A DNA stretch of 37,452 bases from a virus. The notes under the pieces were generated by a model that did no database searches, was not told the origin of the DNA, and saw only the letters and a list, made by a program, of their open reading frames with translations. Where the stretch lies: positions 1-37,452 of IMG/VR virus record IMGVR_UViG_3300027793_000157. One strand, written 5' to 3'. Made by a program: the position numbers and the translations under genes. Below, in pieces: positions 24,798 to 31,983 of the stretch (its first letter is position 1; each line of letters starts with the position of its first letter).

Positions 24798-25762
24798 ACT
24801 GAGGCCAGTTTCTTAGTTTTCAGCTTACCTTCAAGGGTCAGGAGCATGTCCTGATTATCATCGTCAGCAAGCAGCTTAATTAAATCATCTTCATCCTTGG
24901 CCACTTCAAACTCTCCCTCATAAATCTTTCCACTAGGTTTGAGTCTATATATCGAGTGAGTGAGAGCTTGTTTAACCAAGTCTTTAATATGGAGCAAGTT
25001 TTCTTTCATGTCTGCATACCTGTTGAACACCTCTACAGGAGAAAGTCCTTGGTACTTACCAGCCTTGAACTCTGTCTGTTTTAACAGGTTATCCACCTGG
25101 TTGTATACAGCTTCTTCTGTTGTGTTGTCTGTAACAGGCAGTCCCAACAAGCGAGCCACCTTCTTCTTCTTATCAGGGGTCATACTGTCAAACTTGACAA
25201 TAGCCTTGTTGATGAGTTGTTTCTTCTTGAACAGTACAGCATTCTCAATCTCATCATCAGCTACGTAGAACTGAGTGTCAGCAGGAAATTCACCACGCTC
25301 CCATGCTTGATAGGAGCTTGCAATTGTTGGGTGAACACGGAGCCAAGAGAAAGCTAATTCCTGTAGAGGAATAGATAGGTCAAAATAGTTGTCCCCATCA
25401 GAAAGCTTTACAGGCTGTACATGCAGTCCATCGTTTGAAGAAGTGGATAGTCCGTAGTTCCAGAAACTAGAACGAGGACCTAGATCAATATCTCCCAGAG
25501 CAGCCTCAAGTTTCTTTCTTAAGTTTGTTACACGCTCAGTTTCCATCTCTCTTTCAAGAGGGTCAGCGATTCTACGGATGTAAGCAGCGTTAGGATCAAG
25601 TCCTGTTCTATACTGTCCATCTAGCTCCTTGTAGGGATATTTAAAAACCCCTGTACCAGGAATACGTGTCAAACCTCTCAAAGAAAGACCACCTTGCATT
25701 GTCTGAATCTGTGAGTTGTTGTAATCTTTTTTCAGCGTTGAGATTTTTCCAATCTTGCCCAT
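24794..25762 (-). CDS. Capsid-gene-associated structural protein, 322 aa
   Basis: The ATG at 25762 (MGKIGKISTLKK) is preferred over an upstream in-frame ATG at 25888, because the extra 42 codons cross the structured intergenic RNA region, and because an A-rich leader precedes 25762 that is nearly identical to the leader of the scaffold gene. The chain is charged and helical, with an acidic segment near the C-terminus (KDEDDLIKLLADDDNQD). The gene after the major capsid gene in crAss-like phages is a conserved virion protein of unclear role. No enzymatic motif seen. Confidence 0.75.
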   Translation of the reverse strand: MGKIGKISTLKKDYNNSQIQTMQGGLSLRGLTRIPGTGVFKYPYKELDGQYRTGLDPNAAYIRRIADPLEREMETERVTNLRKKLEAALGDIDLGPRSSFWNYGLSTSSNDGLHVQPVKLSDGDNYFDLSIPLQELAFSWLRVHPTIASSYQAWERGEFPADTQFYVADDEIENAVLFKKKQLINKAIVKFDSMTPDKKKKVARLLGLPVTDNTTEEAVYNQVDNLLKQTEFKAGKYQGLSPVEVFNRYADMKENLLHIKDLVKQALTHSIYRLKPSGKIYEGEFEVAKDEDDLIKLLADDDNQDMLLTLEGKLKTKKLASV

Positions 25763-25790
25763 ATGTAGTTGTTTTATTTGGTTTATTTGC
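25763..25790 (-). repeat. 5' leader repeat, copy 1
   Basis: The 28 nt before the ATG (ending ACAACTACAT) match the leader of the scaffold gene (28794-28820) apart from small insertions. No Shine-Dalgarno is present. A shared translation enhancer is likely. Confidence 0.6.
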
Positions 25791-25846
25791 AGAGATGTGA
25801 GGATTGAACCTCTTGGCAAATGAGAATTCCTCATTTCCCATCTCTG
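25790..25846 (-). ncRNA. Three-way-junction RNA element, tRNA-like but not a tRNA
   Basis: CAGAGATG (25839-25846 on minus) closes with CATCTCTG (25790-25797). Inside are a 7-bp arm AAATGAG/CTCATTT (25818-25836) and a 4-bp arm GAGG/CCTC with loop TTCAAT, resembling a T-arm (GGTTCAATCC). At 57 nt it lacks a D-arm and proper anticodon loop. It may be a tRNA relic or a folded mRNA element between the capsid gene and the next gene. Confidence 0.4.
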
Positions 25847-25852
25847 TAGTTT

Positions 25853-25897
25853 GAGAAGAGCACCCCCACCCTGAAAGTGGGGGAGCAATCTCTTCTC
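25853..25897 (-). other. Strong two-step hairpin after the capsid gene
   Basis: GAGAAGAG/CTCTTCTC (8 bp) encloses CCCCCAC/GTGGGGG (7 bp) with a small internal loop. It starts 36 nt after the capsid stop. No T-run follows, so it is not a classical terminator; 3'-end protection of capsid mRNA is more likely. Confidence 0.55.
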
Positions 25898-25932
25898 GGT
25901 AGGTTATAAGAACAGCGTGAGCTGTAGTCTTA

Positions 25933-27486
25933 TTAGAATTGTGGGATTTCTTCAATCAACACTGTACGAGACAGGTCTTCAATGAATACATCACAACGAT
26001 CCTTCATCCAGATTTCGTATCCTGGGAATTTGTTCGCAGAGCTCATACCCTGAGACTTAGCAAAGCCTAAGTGGTGGCGAGTTCCATCGATATATCCCCA
26101 AGTCATAGAAGGAGCACCCTTCATACGCACCTCACGGATGTTGTTAACCAAAGAACCGTCAGACATTGGAGATACGTCAAACACCATGAATACAGGGGTT
26201 GACTTCTTGTTCTGTCCGAATTCCAGGTTAGATTGAGGCAGGTCAAGTTCTTTCAAGTGAATCAGTTCAACACGACCAGTTTCACGTGTAACCATTGCAT
26301 CGAATGCAAAGTTGTAAGTGATGTGTTGTCCTTCTCCTTGCATGTAACGGTTTCCGCTATCAGCCATGAATGTCAAACCACTGTTCAAAGCGTCTGTCTT
26401 CAAAGCTTGTTGGAACACGTCAAATCCAGCCTCATTAGTGTACATTTTAACACGGCGATCTTTAACATCAACACGGCGATAGAACAGGTCACCAAACACA
26501 GAACGAATCAGGTTGGCAGAAAACTCACCACGGTTGTATTGAACCAGGTTACCGTTGTTACGCATACGATGATAAACACCAGCAGATGTACGCTTTAATT
26601 CTTGCTTGCTACCGTTAGTTTTAACAGTACCAGGACGAGACCAAATCATACGCTTCACCTTAAGCTCTAACATGCTCTTACGCATCCAGAACTCGATAAA
26701 GGGTTCCCACTTAACATCATTACGTGTAAGGGGAAGCTGATTTCTACGCTGAGGCGCATACACTAGAATGTCCAAAGGACGACCAGCGCTATCACGCATC
26801 ATTTTGTCATCAGCCCATTCAGTGATCTTGTGCTCAAATCCATATGCAGAACCTAAAGATTCAAACATAGTGATTTGCTCTCCCAAACGAGGAAGACCTA
26901 ATAAATCCTGATCGAATTCACCGATAGCAGCATCTACCAATTCAAGCTCAATACCATACTGAAGGAATGTAGAACTTACGAAGTCTACAGTGGGGTTGTC
27001 ACTCACAAGAGTGAAGCTGTACAAGAATCCCATGTTCCAAGGAACTGGATCTTTTACAACATAGAAACGAGGACCATACTGGCGAGAACCAACAGAAACG
27101 ATTGCGTTCTTAGAGAACTCGTTTGTGTCAAGCACCAATTGGAACTCTTGACCATCGATACCAGGCTTAGTCAACTCTTGAGTTGATGTAGGCACATCGA
27201 TGATTTTGGGGAATTTGTAGGGAACGGCCACTTGCCATTTCCAAGCATCGCTATTATTATCAATGTAATAAGGCGTGCTTTTGTTGATCATGTCCAGGAA
27301 GTCATTGCTGTACAAAGAGCTCTGGGTGTAAAGACTGATGATTTTCTTATCATAGTCAGCAGGCTCTGTAGAGTGGAATGATTCCAGGTGGTTTGCATCG
27401 GTCAATTTACCAACAGCACGCTTGTCCATAGAGGCTACACGAGCGTAGGTAAAGCCAGTTAAACCTGGGATTGTTTGAATTGCCAT
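25933..27486 (-). CDS. Major capsid protein, crAss-like HK97 type, 517 aa
   Basis: The length and sequence pattern fit crAss-like major capsid proteins: an N-terminal arm (IPGLTGFTYARV, MDKRAVGKLTDANHLESFHSTEP), a long beta-rich core with PRFYVVKDPVPWNMGF, an aromatic helix (WEPFIEFWMRKSMLELKVKRM) and a C-terminal segment (YEIWMKDRCDVFIEDLSRT). It follows the scaffold gene by 26 nt with an A-rich leader (ATAAAAGGATAACAAA) and is followed by structured RNA. It has no recognisable fused protease and no long N-terminal delta domain, which fits a separate scaffold. Identification is by family recall and position between scaffold and capsid-associated protein. Confidence 0.85.
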   Translation of the reverse strand: MAIQTIPGLTGFTYARVASMDKRAVGKLTDANHLESFHSTEPADYDKKIISLYTQSSLYSNDFLDMINKSTPYYIDNNSDAWKWQVAVPYKFPKIIDVPTSTQELTKPGIDGQEFQLVLDTNEFSKNAIVSVGSRQYGPRFYVVKDPVPWNMGFLYSFTLVSDNPTVDFVSSTFLQYGIELELVDAAIGEFDQDLLGLPRLGEQITMFESLGSAYGFEHKITEWADDKMMRDSAGRPLDILVYAPQRRNQLPLTRNDVKWEPFIEFWMRKSMLELKVKRMIWSRPGTVKTNGSKQELKRTSAGVYHRMRNNGNLVQYNRGEFSANLIRSVFGDLFYRRVDVKDRRVKMYTNEAGFDVFQQALKTDALNSGLTFMADSGNRYMQGEGQHITYNFAFDAMVTRETGRVELIHLKELDLPQSNLEFGQNKKSTPVFMVFDVSPMSDGSLVNNIREVRMKGAPSMTWGYIDGTRHHLGFAKSQGMSSANKFPGYEIWMKDRCDVFIEDLSRTVLIEEIPQF

Positions 27487-27512
27487 TTTGTTATCCTTTT
27501 ATTTAGTGAAAA

Positions 27513-28793
27513 TTATAAGAACCATGAATTTTGTTTAGGCTGTTGAGCAGCTGTGGGTGCGCTCTTAGCTCTTGTCACTTGTCTAGCCACTTCCCCAAAC
27601 AGTTCGTTAGATTTCTTTGTAACGCCTGTTCTTTGAATGGTGGAAAGTGTAGGGTCTTTCTCTAAGATTTTAAGAAGCAGAGCCACCTTCACTTTTGTTG
27701 CATGGTTCTCAGGCCTCTTCAATTCCAGGATGGTACGATCAAAGTCTGTGAGGGTTTCTCCAGACGCTGTCTTGTACTTATCCACCAGTAGGAAGTCTTG
27801 TAGTTCGCTAGCTAGTTTGGGATTGATGGGGATACCATCGAACTCCTTAGATTTCAGCTTTTCTTGTAGCACTTGCTGAACGTTGTTAATGTATTGACTT
27901 TTAACAGCTTGCTTCTGTTGTAGCTCTTGCTCAGCCTTTTGCTCCATCTGAGCTAGTTTCTGAGCTTCTTTTTTCACTAACACCTTGTGGTGTTTTGTGG
28001 CTACACTTTCCAGATCGCCATAGTTTTTAAGCCTTTCCACTTCTGTGTTAACATCTTCAGGCTCAAATCCTTGGTCAGCCAGAGCTTGCTTAATCACTGC
28101 CACCTGGTTGTTTTCCTGTGACAGGTCCATTTCAGCAAAACTCACTACATTATTATAAGTGCCGAAATACTCTTTGGGATTAACACCCTTTACGAATATA
28201 GCATCGAATGCTTGTTGATAGTCTTCACCAAACTGACCGATGAAGCTGTTCACCATCTCAATAGCTCCCTTTTTCTTTTCATTCTGGAATCTTTCCAGAA
28301 AAGCTTCAGGAGTGTCAATGTTAACATCTTCTTCCTCTTCATCTTTGGAGAATACGCCTAGTTTAAACAAGTCCCTTGAAAGGGCTGTAAACTGGCTCAC
28401 CACTTGTTCTTGTTCTCCTTCTTCTGTCTGTTGTTCTTCAGCAGGAGCTTGTTCAAGTTTGGTAGCTTTCTTTGGTTTTGCAACTTCTTGAGGTTCAGCC
28501 TCTTGTGTTTCTTCTTCCGTGTTATCTCCCAGGAAGCTAGAAATCAGGTCTTGACCTGAAAGTTCTTGACCATCTACCTTTGGGACAATCTCCTTACCCT
28601 TGGGCACATCTGGTGCCTTGGGGGGTTCAGGGGGTGCGGCCTCTTTCACAATCTCCTGAATATCATCAGGGTTGCTTGTTGAGGTTTCAGGACCCATCAA
28701 ATCGTTCATGAGCTCCTGGCTACCAAGTCCCATTTCCATTGTGTCTTGGATACTAAAATTTCCAAATGACGGACTATCTAAGTTCTCAGCCAT
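27513..28793 (-). CDS. Capsid scaffold protein, 426 aa
   Basis: Residues 1-145 are acidic and low-complexity (Glu, Pro, Gln; EEAEPQEVAKPKK-type runs), and residues 150-330 are charged helices with coiled-coil character (KKEAQKLAQMEQKAEQELQQKQ). The C-terminal 100 residues are basic-helical with a disordered end. This composition, the place immediately before the capsid gene and the separate promoter upstream are typical of phage scaffolds, which fill the procapsid and leave or are degraded at maturation. The ATG follows the repeated A-rich leader. Confidence 0.75.
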   Translation of the reverse strand: MAENLDSPSFGNFSIQDTMEMGLGSQELMNDLMGPETSTSNPDDIQEIVKEAAPPEPPKAPDVPKGKEIVPKVDGQELSGQDLISSFLGDNTEEETQEAEPQEVAKPKKATKLEQAPAEEQQTEEGEQEQVVSQFTALSRDLFKLGVFSKDEEEEDVNIDTPEAFLERFQNEKKKGAIEMVNSFIGQFGEDYQQAFDAIFVKGVNPKEYFGTYNNVVSFAEMDLSQENNQVAVIKQALADQGFEPEDVNTEVERLKNYGDLESVATKHHKVLVKKEAQKLAQMEQKAEQELQQKQAVKSQYINNVQQVLQEKLKSKEFDGIPINPKLASELQDFLLVDKYKTASGETLTDFDRTILELKRPENHATKVKVALLLKILEKDPTLSTIQRTGVTKKSNELFGEVARQVTRAKSAPTAAQQPKQNSWFL

Positions 28794-28820
28794 ATGTAGT
28801 TGTTTTTGATTGGTTTATGC
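28794..28820 (-). repeat. 5' leader repeat, copy 2
   Basis: This is the leader of the scaffold gene. ATAAACCAA, a short A-rich run and ACAACTACAT before ATG are shared with copy 1 at 25763-25790. Confidence 0.6.
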
Positions 28821-28825
28821 AATTG

Positions 28826-28856
28826 TAAAAGTAGATGATACTGATTGAATAACAAA
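28826..28856 (-). promoter_or_regulatory. Bacteroidota-type promoter for scaffold and capsid genes
   Basis: On the minus strand TTTG (28853-28856) is followed after 19 nt by TACTTTTA (28826-28833), 7 of 8 matches to TAnnTTTG. The -7 box is nearly the same as that at 19786 (TACCTTTA). It lies 32 nt upstream of the scaffold ATG and would lift scaffold and capsid expression above the packaging genes. Confidence 0.65.
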
Positions 28857-28888
28857 GAGTTAGATGGCTATATAGGTAATTTTTGCGG

Positions 28889-28908
28889 ATAATATAGCAT
28901 TAATGTAA
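28889..28908 (+). repeat. 20-nt intergenic element, copy 1
   Basis: ATAATATAGCATT followed by AATGTAA. It is identical but for one base to the minus-strand copy at 36080-36099, and similar to 36926-36945. It lies 32 nt upstream of the -33 box of the scaffold promoter. Confidence 0.55.
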
Positions 28909-28923
28909 TTTAGTATAACTAAC

Positions 28924-29178
28924 TTACTTTAATTCTACCCACCTGAAACCCAGTTTCCATAGAAATCTGGCTGTTTTGGAGGACTCTTTGGTCACCTTTG
29001 TCTCGCTCCAATCAGGGTGTTTTAAGTGGAAGTGCTCATGAAGGGCCGTGAGTAAGTACCTATATCCAGTGAGTCTAACGTCTAGTTCTATCTTGTTCTT
29101 ATCATCCCAAGCCAATCCATGAGCTTTTTCTCTACCTAATTTACGGTGTTCAACTTTGTGGGGGTTGGTTATTTCCAT
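28924..29178 (-). CDS. Tiny HExxH putative metallopeptidase, 84 aa
   Basis: The ATG at 29178 (MEITNPHKVEHRK) is chosen; an upstream in-frame TTG at 29193 adds only five residues. Residues 47-51 read HEHFH within LLTALHEHFHLKHPDWSE, an HExxH zincin signature on a hydrophobic helix, with His54, Asp56 and Glu59 nearby as possible further ligands. The rest is basic with aromatic residues at the C-terminus (RFLWKLGFRW). It lies between the portal operon and the scaffold gene, the usual place of a prohead protease, and overlaps the upstream gene by 29 nt. A capsid maturation role is a hypothesis; a non-catalytic metal protein is possible. Confidence 0.7.
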   Translation of the reverse strand: MEITNPHKVEHRKLGREKAHGLAWDDKNKIELDVRLTGYRYLLTALHEHFHLKHPDWSETKVTKESSKTARFLWKLGFRWVELK

Positions 29179-29389
29179 ATTGACTCGCTTCAAATATTTC
29201 TTTAAGTGCCTGATAAGTAATGAGTAGTGACATCCTCTTTATCTTTTCTACCATCTCAGCCTCACTCTCAGACAGCAAAACAGTGTCCATGTCCTCAACA
29301 ACACCCATTGCCTGTATGCAGGCTGTGATGTCTTCATGAGGCGTAGGATCAAACTCCATGGTGTCATCTAGTATATCGTTGATATCCAT
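29150..29389 (-). CDS. Small acidic protein downstream of the portal gene, 79 aa
   Basis: The N-terminus is acidic (MDINDILDDTMEFD), followed by a helical segment (ESEAEMVEKIKRMSLLITYQALKEIFEAS). The ATG shares 1 nt with the portal stop (TAATG), so the two are coupled. No family recognised; a portal or packaging accessory is possible. Confidence 0.65.
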   Translation of the reverse strand: MDINDILDDTMEFDPTPHEDITACIQAMGVVEDMDTVLLSESEAEMVEKIKRMSLLITYQALKEIFEASQYGNNQPPQS

Positions 29390-31983
29390 TATTCTTTCTT
29401 AGGTTTCTTAGCCCTTCCTTTTGCATTCTCTTTAGCAATGGCTAAATCGTTTGCCTGGTTCTCTCTAGCCACCTGCAGCTTTTCTCTTTCAACAGACAGT
29501 TTTTCAGCAGCTAGTCTGTTCTTGGCATTTATGTCAGCCATTCTAGCTTGGAAGTCCTTGCTAGCTTTGTCTTGTTCTGTAGCTAACTTGCTGATTTCCA
29601 ATACATCAGGAGTTCCAGATGCATCTACATCTGCAAGTCCCATGCCCATTGATTTAGCTTCAGCGTTTATCAAGGCTATTTCTTTCTTGTTGATTCTGTC
29701 TAGCTCGTTCTGGTAGTTCTCATTAGCAACCTCTTGTTCTTTCTGAATTTGAGCTTGTTCTAATTGAGCCTGGGCAATCTGACCCTGTTGTTCCACCTGT
29801 TGCTGTTGAATCTGGAGCTGTTGCTCTTGCATAGCCTGTTGTCTGTCACGAAGCTCTTTGAACACCTTCTTCATTTGTCTCATAGACTTGGTGCTGTACA
29901 GCTCAATCACATCGTACAAGCTTCCACCATTTTGCATCAGAGGCTGAGCCAGCTGACGAAGCTCTTCAAACATCTTAGTGTCATCAGGACGGTTGGTGAG
30001 GAACACTTTCAAGTCACGGAATCTGAGATCTGTACCATTCACCGTAACAAAAGCTGCTTCACCCTCGTTAGTGATGTAGCTAAGGGTGGACTGAGGCTTC
30101 TTGCTTTCTACATATAGGGCAGCATCAATAATTGCTTGATAGAGCTGTCCCATAACATATTCGTGTGCTACAAACAGAGGTTCTGTTTGAGAATAAGATT
30201 GTTGTACAGCTGTGTTTACACCTGTAGCAGATTCACTAGCAGATATAGATCCAAGTCTTTGTCTACTCATACCCACCAGTTCCCAACATTCATTCTTCAC
30301 TTGTTGAGCTAGCGTGTAACGAGATTGTATCTCTTGTGTACGTGTAAGGTCAATATCTCTAAACTGGTTGAAGCTAGATGGACTCTTTAGGTTTTCAGGA
30401 GAGTCATCAATAAATACAACACCACGGTTGCGTGCTTCCATTTCCCATATGTCTAAAGCATCTTGGGCATCTCCATCTTTAGGAACAGGTATGTGCCTAA
30501 TAGATGTCAGATACACCTTACCCACTTCCTTCTCCAGCAGCTTATAGAGCTGGTTCATACAAACGTTGTATATCACCTGGAAGGGTTTCATCAGGTCTAC
30601 AAGACTCTTGGCTTCTGTGTTCTTCACCTCGAAGGTGGTGCCTATAATAGGGCAATAGTTGAGCAGTTTGAATGGTTTAATGTGGTAGATGTCTGGACCA
30701 ATCTTAATGCCTTGATACCACTGATTCACCCATCCCCATTCCAGGCTTTCCTGTGTAGGAATTGTACCACTCTTGTAATTCTCATCCACAAGTATAGATT
30801 GCTCATTACCCATTTCGTCTAAATAGATGAGCTTACCTATCTTCTTCTTACTTATCCAATAGCAACGTACAACAACGTATTTGTAACCAAATGAGCTTAC
30901 ATTAGATGTAAGGCCCAAGAAGTCTTTTAATCCATCGTTGTTCTCCTTCATCTCTGATTCAATAATCATACGTGTTTGAAGCACTAAAGGGTCAAACGTA
31001 TCGTACATTATAGAATCTGTACCAGGAATAGCATTAGGATTACCCAAGTTGGACTCACGTACATTGATGAGTCCGTAGTCTTGAAGAGATGAACGTAAGT
31101 GATCTATCTCTTCTTTGGTGAGATCGGGAATGCTTTCAATGATTTCTGAAAGCTCCATCACTTGCACTGTACCAGCAGCATATGCGCCTTGAGCTCTGCC
31201 TGTAGGATCGCTAATCCACTTCCTATCAGGAGTGGTGAGAAACCATGTGTTCTTAGGATTGGCCACCTCGATATTAAATCCAAGTTTTGAGTTGTCCTCA
31301 TAGATGTGGTAGAACTCTCTACCAGAAATTAGCATATCGCGAAACGCATCTTCTGATTTCTCTTTTAGATTGAATTCTGCTTTCTGACATGTTAAGACAT
31401 GGTTAGCCCACTTCTCAGCTACAGAGGTGTAGCTATCAAGCTGGTCTTTCACATCATCCATGGTGAGAGCATCGAGCTCTTCTTCATCCATCTCCTCTCC
31501 TGCAATAGCAGCTTTCTCTAGGATTTTTCGTTTTGCCTGAGAAATAACATATTGTTGTAGAATACCTGTTTTAAATTCCAGCTCCTCAGCCTGACTATCA
31601 TCATCAAATGCCTTTACACGAAATGTGTCAGGACGCTTTGTGATTTCTCCCACTAGCTCATTTACAGGCGTGGTGATGATGGAATACATCTTTACATATG
31701 CAGGAAGCTGTAGATCAGCTGTTAGCACATCAGTGAAACTTCTCACCTGTGGCTCTTGATAGAAGTCTTCCATTCTCAGGATGCCCTTCATCAAGTCGTA
31801 GTTTTTAACAAACGTGTCACGGTTCTTTACATACTCAGCATATGCTTTGTTTGCAAAGTAGTCCATGGTGTTTTTAATCCAGCTCTCATCCTGCTTCTCC
31901 TTGTCAGTTTTAAACTGGTCAGGAAATATGTTAAGATAGGCATACCTAATGGTAGCATCTTTGGTATATCTTATAATGGCCAT
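29389..31983 (-). CDS. Portal protein, 864 aa, with long coiled-coil tail
   Basis: The core fits large crAss-like portals: helices near the N-terminus, clip/wing-like central region and the conserved-looking stretch RQRLGSISASESATGV before a long helix. From about residue 690 the chain is Gln/Glu-rich coiled coil (QLQIQQQQVEQQ and following), interrupted near residues 785-796 by DVDASGTPDVLE, an EF-hand-like calcium loop (D1, D3, S5, G6, D9, E12). The C-terminus is Lys-rich. The portal forms the dodecameric DNA channel at the packaging vertex. It starts in a 1-nt overlap with the terminase stop. Confidence 0.85.
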   Translation of the reverse strand: MAIIRYTKDATIRYAYLNIFPDQFKTDKEKQDESWIKNTMDYFANKAYAEYVKNRDTFVKNYDLMKGILRMEDFYQEPQVRSFTDVLTADLQLPAYVKMYSIITTPVNELVGEITKRPDTFRVKAFDDDSQAEELEFKTGILQQYVISQAKRKILEKAAIAGEEMDEEELDALTMDDVKDQLDSYTSVAEKWANHVLTCQKAEFNLKEKSEDAFRDMLISGREFYHIYEDNSKLGFNIEVANPKNTWFLTTPDRKWISDPTGRAQGAYAAGTVQVMELSEIIESIPDLTKEEIDHLRSSLQDYGLINVRESNLGNPNAIPGTDSIMYDTFDPLVLQTRMIIESEMKENNDGLKDFLGLTSNVSSFGYKYVVVRCYWISKKKIGKLIYLDEMGNEQSILVDENYKSGTIPTQESLEWGWVNQWYQGIKIGPDIYHIKPFKLLNYCPIIGTTFEVKNTEAKSLVDLMKPFQVIYNVCMNQLYKLLEKEVGKVYLTSIRHIPVPKDGDAQDALDIWEMEARNRGVVFIDDSPENLKSPSSFNQFRDIDLTRTQEIQSRYTLAQQVKNECWELVGMSRQRLGSISASESATGVNTAVQQSYSQTEPLFVAHEYVMGQLYQAIIDAALYVESKKPQSTLSYITNEGEAAFVTVNGTDLRFRDLKVFLTNRPDDTKMFEELRQLAQPLMQNGGSLYDVIELYSTKSMRQMKKVFKELRDRQQAMQEQQLQIQQQQVEQQGQIAQAQLEQAQIQKEQEVANENYQNELDRINKKEIALINAEAKSMGMGLADVDASGTPDVLEISKLATEQDKASKDFQARMADINAKNRLAAEKLSVEREKLQVARENQANDLAIAKENAKGRAKKPKKE

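Noticed and set aside
25790-25846. tRNA gene suggested by a GGTTCAATCC T-loop and matching acceptor-like stem
   Set aside because: At 57 nt it lacks a D-arm, the anticodon-like loop has only 5 nt, and the T-loop has 6 nt. It is reported as a folded element instead.
25763-25888. 42-residue extension of the capsid-associated protein
   Set aside because: It would translate the folded intergenic RNA elements, and the conserved leader ends at the ATG at 25762.
29179-29193. TTG start for the HExxH gene
   Set aside because: An ATG five codons later gives a typical start and a smaller overlap with the upstream gene.
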